The notes beneath the pieces were generated by a model that was not told the DNA's origin, did not search any database, and saw only the letters and a program-made list of their open reading frames with translations. DNA of 21,189 nucleotides. Source: PWPR01 sp046542315. GTDB taxonomy: Bacteria; Bacillota; UBA994; PWPR01. Position 1 is the first letter of the stretch, and each line of letters opens with the position of its first letter. The stretch is from NCBI GenBank assembly GCA_046542315.1, contig JBKHBO010000032.1, positions 1 through 21,189 on the forward strand. Direction: 5' to 3'. Below are positions 1 through 8,453 of this stretch, in pieces. The position numbers and the translations under genes were made by a program.

Positions 1-912
1 TTAATTTCTTTTACAGGTTTTGCTTCTATATCCTCTAAATCCAAAAGGCTTTAGTTGTACTCTTGGGCCATTCTCTGGAGCCCATTTGTAACCATAATTT
101 TCAGGATTATAATTTTTAATTAATTCCATAACTGCACCAACTTTGCTTTGGAAGTCATCATCGTCATATGGTTCTCCTTGAAAAATCATTAGCTTTGTTT
201 CAGGCAGCTCTATAATATCAAAGCCTTCTGGTATAGCTTTTGAGTAATTAGAAGGAACTTCAACCCCTTGTGCATAAACAGATGTACCTTCAGGTCTATA
301 TTGTTTAGGCAACCACATACCTACAGGTTCATAAAGAGCTTCTTTTATGCTTTCAAGAACTCCCCACACCTTTTCTGAATCAACTTCTTCACAATACTCA
401 AAATAGTGGGTTGCGTTTATACCTCTTTTAAGAATCATCTTTCTTTCAGGTCGCTCTATAATTTGCACAAATACACCTTTTACTTCATAATTTGATTCGC
501 AATTTTTCATCTTATTTTCTCCTTTCAATATATCCAAATATCTATGGTAGATTTTGGTAGGTATAAATAGATTTATTGGTGGTGTTTTTTCTCTATATTC
601 TTTAGGAGTTAAACCAAATTCTTTGGCAAAAGCTCTAGTAAAACCTTCATGTGATGAGAAAAAATGATCAAGCGCAACGTCTAGAATTTTTGGGTTATTA
701 TCTCTAAGTTTTAGTGCAGCTTGTGTCAATCTTAGCATTCTAATATATTCAAAAGGGGTTTTACCCATTATGTTTTTGAATATTTTAGCTGTATGCCAAG
801 GTGAATAATTAACATAATCAGCAAGTTGCTTTAGTGTCAGTGGTTGTTTCAAGTGCGAGTGAATGTATTCTTCAAGACTTGAAACTGCTAGGATTTGATC
901 CACATTTGTCAT
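1..912 (-). CDS. AraC-family transcriptional regulator with GyrI-like effector domain
   Basis: This complete 303-residue protein ends with a TAA at the window edge. Residues about 8-107 form the double helix-turn-helix of AraC/XylS regulators, with the typical end of the second motif (GFTRAFAKEFGLTPKEYR). Residues about 135-300 resemble the GyrI-like (AraC effector-binding) small-molecule domain. This is the Rob/SoxS-like layout in which an N-terminal DNA-binding domain is fused to a ligand domain. The ATG at 912 has a strong aggaggtga ribosome site seven bases upstream. It is divergent from the zinc-ribbon cluster, with a 162-base spacer. The ligand is unknown; multidrug-type compounds are typical for this architecture. 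The family call is firm, the target genes are not. Confidence 0.88.
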   Translation of the reverse strand: MTNVDQILAVSSLEEYIHSHLKQPLTLKQLADYVNYSPWHTAKIFKNIMGKTPFEYIRMLRLTQAALKLRDNNPKILDVALDHFFSSHEGFTRAFAKEFGLTPKEYREKTPPINLFIPTKIYHRYLDILKGENKMKNCESNYEVKGVFVQIIERPERKMILKRGINATHYFEYCEEVDSEKVWGVLESIKEALYEPVGMWLPKQYRPEGTSVYAQGVEVPSNYSKAIPEGFDIIELPETKLMIFQGEPYDDDDFQSKVGAVMELIKNYNPENYGYKWAPENGPRVQLKPFGFRGYRSKTCKRN

Positions 913-1074
913 CTATTTATCACCTCCTATGAAAGTATATCTAAAATTATAGTTGATTTCTTGACTTTAATTGTGCACTTTTTTAGCGAATTAAAGAAAA
1001 GCGATTATTATACTATTATATTACAGTAAAGTTTAGTAAAATATAAGTATCAAATTACGATAGGAAGTGAATAT

Positions 1075-1800
1075 ATGTATTGTAGAAATTGTGGAGCTCA
1101 GATTCCTGATAGTGCAAAGTTTTGTACAAACTGTGGTGCTAACCAAAACAGTCAGCCTAACCAGAATAATCAAGCAATGCAAAGCAATCAACAAAACTTT
1201 CAAACTCAAAGTAGTTATAGTAATCAAAATCTAGTAGGTTTTTCTAACAAGATTAATGACCCAGCTTTTTCTCAGTTTTTAAAAAAAAGTAAGAAAGGTG
1301 CAAATATATTTGCGCTTTTTATCCTAATCGCAGCTCCAGTAGGATTTGGAATTGCTGGATCTGTTAGTAGAGACTTTGATAATCCTCAAGCTTTTTTAAT
1401 GGGTTTAGCTTTGGGTGTTTTATACTATATTTTTGCAGTAATATGGTCAAAACGTCATTTCAGTTCAAAGACATGGGATGGTGTAGTAGTTGATAAAGAT
1501 GTTAAGAAAGTCAGAGAACATCATGGACAGGGAGATAGCGCAAGTTATACAACTTATGACTTATATACAGTATATTTTAAAGGTAACGGTGGAGAGGAAC
1601 ATAAACTAGCAGCTAGAAGTAATAGAAGATATTTTGACTACTTTAATCTTGGAGATAAAATTAGATTTCATGGCGGGTTAAACTCAGTAGAAAAGTATGA
1701 TAAAACAGGAGACTCTATTATATATTGTAATGCTTGTGGCACTGAAAATGATATTAATAGTGATTATTGCAGAAGATGTAAAGTCCCTCTATTAAAGTAG
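1075..1800 (+). CDS. Double zinc-ribbon membrane protein, paralog 1
   Basis: The product has 241 residues. It begins with a zinc ribbon (MYCRNCG, then FCTNCG; Cys 3, 6, 17, 20), followed by an Asn/Gln-rich linker (about 24-52). Two membrane segments follow at about 76-96 and 106-125. A soluble domain contains the cluster-wide motif (T/S)WDGVV, and a second zinc ribbon sits at the C-terminus (Cys 218, 221, 232, 235). The conserved block after the linker (NLVGFSNKINDP) recurs in both downstream paralogs. The N-terminus is probably cytoplasmic, and two membrane passes would put both ribbons on the same side. I recognise no characterised family beyond zinc-ribbon domain proteins. The function is unknown. 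Confidence 0.8.
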   Translation: MYCRNCGAQIPDSAKFCTNCGANQNSQPNQNNQAMQSNQQNFQTQSSYSNQNLVGFSNKINDPAFSQFLKKSKKGANIFALFILIAAPVGFGIAGSVSRDFDNPQAFLMGLALGVLYYIFAVIWSKRHFSSKTWDGVVVDKDVKKVREHHGQGDSASYTTYDLYTVYFKGNGGEEHKLAARSNRRYFDYFNLGDKIRFHGGLNSVEKYDKTGDSIIYCNACGTENDINSDYCRRCKVPLLK

Positions 1801-1809
1801 GTGAAGATA

Positions 1810-2469
1810 ATGTATTGTCAAAATTGTGGTACTAAAAATTCTGATCAAGCAGAGTTTTGTACAAATTGTGGATCAAAACTGGGTGGTAAAGCTAAAAATA
1901 ACTTAGTAGGATATTCAGATAAAATAAATGATCCTTTTTTTAAGAAATATGTCAAAAATACAAGTTTCTATAGAAAGATATTTGGATTTGGATTAGCTTT
2001 AATTTTAACAATAGGTTTTTATATCTATGGTGAGTTTAGCGATCAGATGGATAACCCACAAGCTGTTTTAATAGGTTTAGGAATTGGTTTGGTTTATTCT
2101 TTCATTGTTTTTAAGATAAGTAAGCCTAGTCAAGAACCTAGCTGGGAAGGTGTAGTAGTAGATAAAAAGACTAATAGAAGAAGGCGGAGAATTAAAGAGA
2201 ACTCCGGATATAGATATCAAGACTACACAGAATACACAGTTTATTTCGAAGGCCCTAATGACGAAGTGCATGAAATAACTGATGAGAATAACGATCTTTT
2301 ATATAATTATTACCAAAAAGGTGATAGCGTGAAATACCATGGTTTTCTAAAAACAATAGAAAAATATGATAAAAGTAAAGATGACATTATATTTTGTGCT
2401 GCTTGTGCTGATATAAATGATATTAAAGACGACCACTGTCATAGATGCAATGCTCCTTTATTAAAATAG
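1810..2469 (+). CDS. Double zinc-ribbon membrane protein, paralog 2
   Basis: This is a paralog of the preceding gene with the same order: an N-terminal zinc ribbon (MYCQNCG, FCTNCG), a short linker lacking the Gln-rich stretch, the LVGYSDKINDP block, two membrane segments, a SWEGVVVDKK motif and a C-terminal ribbon (FCAACA...CHRC). I chose the ATG at 1810, not the GTG at 1801. It restores the MYCxNCG start shared with paralog 1, and the sequence aggtg at 1799-1803 sits at ribosome-site distance. It begins nine bases after the previous stop, so the two are co-transcribed. The product is 219 residues. The function is unknown. Confidence 0.78.
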   Translation: MYCQNCGTKNSDQAEFCTNCGSKLGGKAKNNLVGYSDKINDPFFKKYVKNTSFYRKIFGFGLALILTIGFYIYGEFSDQMDNPQAVLIGLGIGLVYSFIVFKISKPSQEPSWEGVVVDKKTNRRRRRIKENSGYRYQDYTEYTVYFEGPNDEVHEITDENNDLLYNYYQKGDSVKYHGFLKTIEKYDKSKDDIIFCAACADINDIKDDHCHRCNAPLLK

Positions 2470-2485
2470 GATTCACGGTATATTT

Positions 2486-3092
2486 ATGGATGACAATAAC
2501 AATTTGAATAATAGCCACAAAACTAATATAGGATTTTCAGAAAAAATTAATGACCCAGCAGTAAAGGAATTTATTACAAGACACAAAAAGAGAATGATCA
2601 CTTTCTCTTTTGCAGCAATAATAATTTTTCCGATATTCTTTTTAATATATTCTTTTTTTTGTAGGAGGCTTAAGCTTTAATGATTCTCTAACTATTGGCT
2701 TGGTTGTTGGCATAATTCAATTTATACTAATTAATATTTGGGTCAAGTATAGTTACGCTAAAAAAAGCTGGGATGGTGTAGTTACAAATAAAGAGGTTAA
2801 TAAGAGAAGTAGAAGGTATTATGATAATAATGAAGAAAAGAATCAGGATTATTTAGAGTATAAAATAGAGTTTAGTGGGAATAATAATCAGAAACACGTT
2901 ATTAAAGTTATTGATCAAGCCGTTTTTAATTACTATAATTTAGGTGAAAAAGTAAGATATCACGGAAGATTAAATACAGTAGAAAAGTTTGATAAGAGTA
3001 AAGACAGTGAAATATTTTGCAATATTTGCTCGACTAAGAATAGTAAAAGAAATGATTATTGTAAGGGATGTAATTTACCACTTTTTAAATAA
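2486..3092 (+). pseudogene. Third zinc-ribbon membrane paralog, frameshifted in a T8 run
   Basis: The first part (from ATG 2486) reads through the family block NIGFSEKINDP and the first membrane segment, then runs out of frame at eight consecutive T bases (2653-2660) and stops at 2678-2680. The rest of the family domain continues in another frame to 3092: the second membrane segment, KSWDGVV and the C-terminal ribbon FCNIC...CKGC. Removing one T restores a continuous protein of about 201 residues. Unlike its neighbours, this copy lacks the N-terminal zinc ribbon. It may be a recent pseudogene, a slippage-controlled gene or a sequencing error in a homopolymer; sequence alone cannot decide. Confidence 0.7.
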
Positions 3093-3095
3093 AAG

Positions 3096-3145
3096 AAAAA
3101 GATCTATATGTGTTAGGTTTGACACTAACATATATAGATCTTTTC
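3096..3145. terminator. Bidirectional terminator between convergent genes
   Basis: A 17-bp stem (3100-3116 with 3125-3141, one G-T wobble) is flanked by an A-run on the left and a T-run on the right. It lies between the convergent zinc-ribbon cluster and the DUF1189 gene, so it can stop transcription from both sides. Confidence 0.9.
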
Positions 3146-3157
3146 TTAATTAAAAAA

Positions 3158-3991
3158 TTATTGCTCAAAATCTATTTTAACACCAGGCTTAAAATTATCT
3201 AGATATCTAATTACAAAAACAGACCCTATAGCAACAGAAATTAAATCAAAATACGGAGGAACAATTCCAACTATGCTGATTAGTAGATGTATTATATGAG
3301 GAACCGTTAGCGAATATAAAACAATTGCCAATAAGATAGATCCCTTAAGTGGGATTTTTTTAACTATAGAGATTATCCTAGCAAATAAAAACAAATATAC
3401 TGGACTAATAAGCTTATGAAATATAAATCCAAAAAGAGTTATAAATGTTAGCAAAATAGGTACCATGTTTGAGTTTTTTAAATTATCTACAATTTCTTCT
3501 TTTGTTATACTTATGTCACTTAGCATGTCAAAGGAAATGTTTTCACCTAAAGGTGATGTTTCTCCTTTAGGGTCATAAAAATAAATGCCATCACTAGTTA
3601 TTAGAGAAATTTGTTTGTTAGTTGTAGTTGGCTTTAATTGATTAATAGTTGTTTGGTCTGTAGTATCAATTACAAATCTTATGTCATTTTCAACTATTTC
3701 AATAGGCATTTTACCATCAACATGTAGACTGCCTTGTTCAAAGTGAAAGTCTGGAACTTGTGTTTCAAGAGCAGCTGCTATGTCTTTTGTGACATCATTT
3801 AGTTGAAAAAAAGTAACGATACCTAAAATCATTGTCAAAATAAGTGTTAACTTTAAATAAAACCACAGAGATTTTGAAAATTTCTCCTCTATTATAATCT
3901 TTGCAAAGAATTTATCACTGATTGCGTATTTCAGTCTTTGTATAAATCCAATATTAAAAGTAGGCCTTTTATAGTTTTGTTGTTTACTCAT
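3158..3991 (-). CDS. DUF1189 family membrane protein
   Basis: This 277-residue protein has a cytoplasmic N-terminus, one membrane segment at about 43-63, an extracytoplasmic domain of about 110 residues and a cluster of hydrophobic segments after about residue 175. This layout and the N-terminal pattern (a charged segment, then FFxQL after the first helix) match DUF1189, a family of unknown function in Firmicutes. The ATG has a gaggaga ribosome site. It follows the tldD terminator and appears to be a single-gene unit. No role can be assigned from the sequence. Confidence 0.75.
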   Translation of the reverse strand: MSKQQNYKRPTFNIGFIQRLKYAISDKFFAKIIIEEKFSKSLWFYLKLTLILTMILGIVTFFQLNDVTKDIAAALETQVPDFHFEQGSLHVDGKMPIEIVENDIRFVIDTTDQTTINQLKPTTTNKQISLITSDGIYFYDPKGETSPLGENISFDMLSDISITKEEIVDNLKNSNMVPILLTFITLFGFIFHKLISPVYLFLFARIISIVKKIPLKGSILLAIVLYSLTVPHIIHLLISIVGIVPPYFDLISVAIGSVFVIRYLDNFKPGVKIDFEQ

Positions 3992-4054
3992 AAAGTATCT
4001 CCTCGCAATTTACTAGCAAAGAATATTGTATAGTAAATATTGTGCTTTGGCTAG

Positions 4055-4080
4055 AAAAAAAGCCCTCAATTAAGAAGGCT
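4055..4080 (-). terminator. Terminator downstream of tldD
   Basis: On the minus strand a 7-bp stem (4074-4080 with 4061-4067, one wobble, six-base loop) is followed directly by seven T residues. It lies just after the tldD stop and before the DUF1189 gene. Confidence 0.85.
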
Positions 4081-4107
4081 CGCTAAAATTTTACATTTGT
4101 TTATTTA

Positions 4108-5547
4108 TTATTCAACTATTCCTACTTCAATGTCTCTAAATCTAACTGGGGCAGCACCATGTCCAACATTTGCAATTTGTACTGGTTCGCCTTTTGCGCA
4201 AGAAGGGCGACCCCAACAATGCCAACTATCTTTATTTCCTATAGCGTCAACTGACTGCCAAAAATGAGGCGTTAAATCAGTGTATGCATTGTTTTTAAGC
4301 ATGGATACTATTTCGCCATCTTTAATTTTGTATCCTAATTCTGTTCCAAAGTGAAAGTTCATTCTCTTATCGTCTAAACTCCAACTTTTTGACACGTCAA
4401 GTAATACTCCATCCTCAGTATCTTTAATCATTTCCTCAAGAGACCAGTCTCCTGGTTCAATTGAAATATTGTTCATTCTAATTAAGGGAATATTTGCCCA
4501 ACCATCTGCAATCATTGCACCGTTACTTTGTTGGTCAAATCTAACAGCAGTATCTCTTGATGTAGTATAATTATGGAAAATACCATCTTTAATAAGCCTA
4601 GTTTTTTGCGCTTTAACACCTTCATCGTCATAAGCAAAAGTTCCAAGACCACCATCAATTGTCGCGTCCATATTTATATTTACAAGATCAGAACCATATC
4701 TAGTTTTACGCCAGTCTTCTGGGTTTAAGAAACTTGTACCTGCATAGGTTGCCTCACTTCCTAAAGCCCTATCTAACTCCGTAGGATGGCCACACGACTC
4801 GTGTAACTGTAGTGCAATCATAGAGCTTCCTAAGATCAGGGTAGTCTTCTCATGAGGGCATGAAGGAGCTTGTAGTAGCTGATCGGCTTCAGTTGCTAAG
4901 TCTTTTGCTCTCTTATGAATATCCATTTGGTCAATGAGTTCCCATCCGCCTGTACCATGGTCTCTAAAGTGTCTAGTCTGAGCTTGTCCTGAGGCAGTTG
5001 CGACAACATTCATTCTAGCTCCTGTTTGAGTTATAGTTTGTTCTATGTATGAATTTTCCGAACTAGCAAAATGTTTTTTATCTCTAAATAGCCTAATATG
5101 GCCGCTTCTAGATTTAATACTAGAAACATCTTCAGCTTTAGCTAAAGCATCTAAAAGGTTTTGTCCTTTTTCTTCAACCTTCATGTCAAAGGGGTCTTTC
5201 TTAACTGGTGTTTGATATTTATTAACTACTGAATCAACTGGAGCTAGTTCTATTTTATTCTCATTTACAGAGTTACTAGCTTTAGCGATGCTTATTGCTT
5301 TATTAACACCTTCTTCTATAGCTTTTGGGATTTGGCTTATATCATCTACAGGGATTCCCGCAAATCCCCAACCATTTTCAAACAGCACTCTTATACCAAG
5401 GCCTTGATCTTGGCTTTGGTTTAATCCACTTATAGAATCACCAGAAACTGTAATTCTTTCTTGATCACGCTCTACAAATCTTATATCAGCGTAACGAGCA
5501 CCTTTATCAAGTGCTAGTTGTATTCCATCTTCTAAAAGTTGTTTCAA
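4108..5547 (-). CDS. tldD: TldD family metallopeptidase subunit
   Basis: TldD and TldE form a heteromeric zinc protease that cleaves unfolded or modified peptides; the E. coli pair is known for microcin B17 maturation and CcdA degradation. This 479-residue protein has the TldD HExxxH zinc motif at 249-254 (HESCGH). Cysteines at 444 and 450 lie near the C-terminus, where the family's third zinc ligand is found. The start is a TTG at 5547, supported by an aggaggtga ribosome site seven bases upstream. The gene lies 11 bases after tldE, so the two subunits are co-transcribed. No obvious peptide substrate gene is nearby. Confidence 0.9.
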   Translation of the reverse strand: MKQLLEDGIQLALDKGARYADIRFVERDQERITVSGDSISGLNQSQDQGLGIRVLFENGWGFAGIPVDDISQIPKAIEEGVNKAISIAKASNSVNENKIELAPVDSVVNKYQTPVKKDPFDMKVEEKGQNLLDALAKAEDVSSIKSRSGHIRLFRDKKHFASSENSYIEQTITQTGARMNVVATASGQAQTRHFRDHGTGGWELIDQMDIHKRAKDLATEADQLLQAPSCPHEKTTLILGSSMIALQLHESCGHPTELDRALGSEATYAGTSFLNPEDWRKTRYGSDLVNINMDATIDGGLGTFAYDDEGVKAQKTRLIKDGIFHNYTTSRDTAVRFDQQSNGAMIADGWANIPLIRMNNISIEPGDWSLEEMIKDTEDGVLLDVSKSWSLDDKRMNFHFGTELGYKIKDGEIVSMLKNNAYTDLTPHFWQSVDAIGNKDSWHCWGRPSCAKGEPVQIANVGHGAAPVRFRDIEVGIVE

Positions 5548-5558
5548 ATCTTCACCTC

Positions 5559-6893
5559 CTAAAAAGTTGTCGTTCCAGTAATATTAAAATCTTTAACTAA
5601 AAGAGAAGGTAGTAGTGAAATAAAACTGCTCCACCAATCTCTAGTAGGTCTCAAATCATTTCCAATTTCAATCACATTACTAAAAGTATCTAATACGCTT
5701 TGTGTAAAGCGAATATTATTAATTCTTTTAGTAATCTTCCCATTTTCAACCCAAAGCGTTCCATCTCTGGATGTTCCTGTTGCAACCACTCTGTAAGGTT
5801 CTGGGCAACTAGTATAGTGGAACCTTGTAATTATTATTCCCTCATCCATCTGACTTATTAGCTCTTCTTTAGATTTATTACCATTAGGCATAATCATAAA
5901 AGCAGGCATTGGTTTATTATATGAACCAACATGACCAGTAGGTTGCTTATCGTGTTTATAAGCAGTCATTGAATCATAAACAACATCATTGGCTTTACCA
6001 CTTTTTATAATCTCAACTTCTTTTCTCATAACACCTTCATCATCAAAGGGTAGAAGAGGAGACTTTTCATGATGTGCATTGTCAGTTATTGAAAGTCTCT
6101 CGTCAATAACAATTTCATTCATGTGCTCACTAAAATAGCTTTGATTTTCTTCAAAAGATTTACCACTGAAAGTGTGCATTCCTGCAAATCTTAATAAATC
6201 AGCTACCGCAATAGGTTCAAGTAATACAGTATATTTTCCGGGCTTAATTCTAATTGGGTCATTGCATACTAAGGCTTTATCAGCAGCAGTTTGTGCTAAT
6301 TCCAAAACATCAAACTCATTAATATTATTAATTACATTGTCAGTATAACCAGTACAATTACCATTATTCATTATAGTTCTGAAAAACCCTTGGCAATATG
6401 GTGAGTAAGCATTTAATCCTAGTGAATTTGCAACTAGCTTTTGTCCACTTACAATCGAAAATGTACCGTTAGATACTAAGTTTTTGTTTTTTGCAAAATC
6501 AATAACATGCTTAATATATTTTGCGCGTTTAAATTCATCAAAATTTAGAAGTTCTTGATCAATTTTCTTTTCATAAACTTCTTGATCTACATCTGGAAAA
6601 GATTTAAAGTTATTATTTTTAGGTTGCATTTTAGCAATAGCTATTGCCTTATCAATACTTCTTTTAAGGCTATCTAAGTCGTTGATGCTACTTACTGTTA
6701 AACCACCCAAGCGGTTATTAACTACCACTTTTATTTCTAAAGACACAGTATCATTAACTAGATTTTGATGAATGAAATTTTCATTAAATCTGCTAAACTG
6801 TTTCTTTTCTAAATTAAAAACAAGTTGTGTCTGATCTGCACTTGAGTAATCTAGCAATTTTTGTGCTATCTCTTTTAAATTATTCTTATTCAA
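5559..6893 (-). CDS. tldE: TldE/PmbA family protein, non-catalytic partner of TldD
   Basis: This is a TldD/PmbA-fold protein lacking the HExxxH motif, as expected of the TldE (PmbA) subunit. The open frame extends to 7010, but that would take the start through the upstream terminator hairpin. I therefore chose the TTG at 6893, preceded by gaggtg at proper spacing and giving MNKNNLKEIAQ and 444 residues, a normal TldE length. Recognisable family segments include NRLGGLTVSSINDLD near residue 100 and GTSRDGTLWVENG near the C-terminus. The gene is followed closely by tldD. Confidence 0.87.
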   Translation of the reverse strand: MNKNNLKEIAQKLLDYSSADQTQLVFNLEKKQFSRFNENFIHQNLVNDTVSLEIKVVVNNRLGGLTVSSINDLDSLKRSIDKAIAIAKMQPKNNNFKSFPDVDQEVYEKKIDQELLNFDEFKRAKYIKHVIDFAKNKNLVSNGTFSIVSGQKLVANSLGLNAYSPYCQGFFRTIMNNGNCTGYTDNVINNINEFDVLELAQTAADKALVCNDPIRIKPGKYTVLLEPIAVADLLRFAGMHTFSGKSFEENQSYFSEHMNEIVIDERLSITDNAHHEKSPLLPFDDEGVMRKEVEIIKSGKANDVVYDSMTAYKHDKQPTGHVGSYNKPMPAFMIMPNGNKSKEELISQMDEGIIITRFHYTSCPEPYRVVATGTSRDGTLWVENGKITKRINNIRFTQSVLDTFSNVIEIGNDLRPTRDWWSSFISLLPSLLVKDFNITGTTTF

Positions 6894-6961
6894 AAAATTC
6901 ACCTCACTTTTTATTCTTTTACCTATTTCAATAAAATTAACTAATTTCCTTCTTTTATTTT

Positions 6962-6998
6962 TAAAACAATAAGAGCACAGCCAAATATTTGGCCGTGC
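6962..6998 (-). terminator. Terminator of the tat-selenolipoprotein operon
   Basis: Read on the minus strand, a near-perfect 11-bp stem (6998-6988 with 6985-6975, one mismatch/wobble, two-base loop) is followed by a T-rich tract. It sits 17 bases after the lipoprotein stop and separates that operon from tldE. Confidence 0.85.
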
Positions 6999-7015
6999 CC
7001 TCGAAATCAATAATA

Positions 7016-7705
7016 CTACAAATTCTCGCTTAATAATTCAAAAGTTTTTCTTGTAACATCTGCAGCAACACCAGCACATCTTTGCTTTCTAGCTTTATCT
7101 CCCATACCTGTTCCAGATTCAGCCATATATTCTCCAACTGAGTTTTCACAAATTACAGAATTTGAAACGGTTTGATCTAATTCTGCTTCAGGCTGATATA
7201 TAGGCATTTCTGCTGTTTTGTACCAAGCCATTAACTCTTTAACAACTTTCTTTTGTGTATCTGCATCAGCAACAGTACCAATAAATGCAGATGCTACTCC
7301 TAATGTTCCACAAATACTATAAACTTGGTATCCACCAGCTGCATTTATAAATGCCTCTGTAGGAATGTGATCAAATGGATATCCAACTTCTTCTGCCATT
7401 GTGCCGAAAAGACCTTCGGCTGCTCCTATTCCTCAGCCACCTTGTGTCATATATGCATTATAAGCTCTTTCTTGAGCTTTTTCTAAATCAACTTCGACAT
7501 ACGTGTAAGGCCACTCTGGAGCACCTTCTATTGATGAGTTTGGAGTTTCTTCTGGTGTAGCTGCTTCATCAGCACAACCAGCTAAAAGAGTACTCATTCC
7601 CCCAACTAATGTGATGCCTGCTACTGATTTTCCCATACCTTTAAGGAAGTCAGCTCTGCTCATTTTCTTTTGAGCAAGTGTTTCCTTTTTTAATTCTTCT
7701 GTCAT
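7016..7705 (-). CDS. Selenocysteine-containing C_GCAxxG_C_C family redox lipoprotein
   Basis: Read through the in-frame TGA at 7433-7435, this is one 229-residue protein. It has a Tat-like signal peptide (SRADFLK at 16-22, then a hydrophobic stretch) and a lipobox LLAGC, predicting lipidation at Cys44. A C_GCAxxG_C_C redox domain follows. The four family cysteine positions map to Sec91 (GGUG), Cys132 (ICGTLG), Cys186 and Cys210, so the TGA replaces the first invariant cysteine. A hairpin of SECIS type follows 12 bases after the TGA. The start ATG has an agagga ribosome site. It lies 21 bases after tatC and is the likely Tat substrate. The family is thought to be redox-active; its substrate is unknown. 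Read without Sec it would be a broken gene. Confidence 0.85.
7403..7420 (-). promoter_or_regulatory. Candidate bacterial SECIS hairpin of the lipoprotein gene
   Basis: On the minus strand a perfect 6-bp stem GCCGAA/TTCGGC closes a GGTCTT loop. It starts 12 bases after the TGA, placing the loop 18 bases downstream. The loop begins with G, as bacterial SECIS loops do, and GGTCT resembles the loop of E. coli fdhF. The codons forming it (gcc, ttc, ggc) are GC-rich for this AT-rich region. Confidence 0.75.
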
Positions 7706-7726
7706 TTACAAATTCCTCTCTTTCTT

Positions 7727-8437
7727 TTATTTTTTCTTACCTTTGTAAATAAAGGTAGATATTAAAATGCTAAGTTCTAATAAAATAACCATTGGTAAAG
7801 CAAGTAATCCTTGCGAGACAATATCTGGTGGTGTTAATACTGCTGCTAGAATAAAAATTGCTAATATAATATACTTTCTAGTACTTTTTAGTATATGTGG
7901 AGTAATGAGATTAAACTGAGTCAATAGCATTACTACAATTGGCAATTCAAAAGCAACTCCAAAAGCTAGCAGTAAAGAAATTAAAAAGCTTGTGTAATTA
8001 GCAAAGGTAAACATAGGGGCAATTTCAACTCTAGAAAACTTAGTAAAGAATTCTAAAGTAATTGGAATAATTACTTTATATGCAAAGTATGCACCGGTGG
8101 CGAAAAATCCCATTGCGAAAATATTTACTACAGCCATATATATTTTTTTCTTTAAGGTTATACCAGGCAAGACAAAGCGCCAAATTTGGTAAAGAATAAC
8201 TGGTAATGAAAGGATTGTTCCGCTTAAAATTGATGTTTTAACATAAGTAAGGAACAGTTCACTAGGAGTTATATATATAAAATCTAGATCATTGGCTGGC
8301 TCTATAGCTAGTGTTATAATTTTATCTATAAACTGATAACTTATCAAAGAAAAAATAATGACTGAAGCTGCAACTATAATAATTCTTGTTCTTAATTCTC
8401 CCAGATGTTCAACTATAGTTTGTGTATCATCTTTCAT
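7727..8437 (-). CDS. tatC: Sec-independent protein translocase TatC
   Basis: TatC is the membrane receptor for twin-arginine signal peptides. The 236-residue protein has the family N-terminus (HLGELRTR at about 11-18) and six hydrophobic segments, a normal length. It lies 16 bases after tatA and 21 bases before the selenolipoprotein, so the three genes form one operon. No tatB-like gene is seen, as usual for the TatA-TatC systems of Firmicutes, where TatA also serves the TatB role. Confidence 0.95.
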   Translation of the reverse strand: MKDDTQTIVEHLGELRTRIIIVAASVIIFSLISYQFIDKIITLAIEPANDLDFIYITPSELFLTYVKTSILSGTILSLPVILYQIWRFVLPGITLKKKIYMAVVNIFAMGFFATGAYFAYKVIIPITLEFFTKFSRVEIAPMFTFANYTSFLISLLLAFGVAFELPIVVMLLTQFNLITPHILKSTRKYIILAIFILAAVLTPPDIVSQGLLALPMVILLELSILISTFIYKGKKK

Positions 8438-8453
8438 TTTCTCTTAGCCAAGC

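Noticed and set aside
6894..7010. Longer tldE frame starting at 7010
   Set aside because: The extension would translate through the upstream terminator hairpin and has no family similarity.
7433..7435. TGA as true stop, giving two separate genes (7433-7705 and 7016-7399)
   Set aside because: The downstream part has no start with a ribosome site, stays in the same frame and completes a known redox domain; the TGA coincides with an invariant cysteine and is followed by a hairpin.
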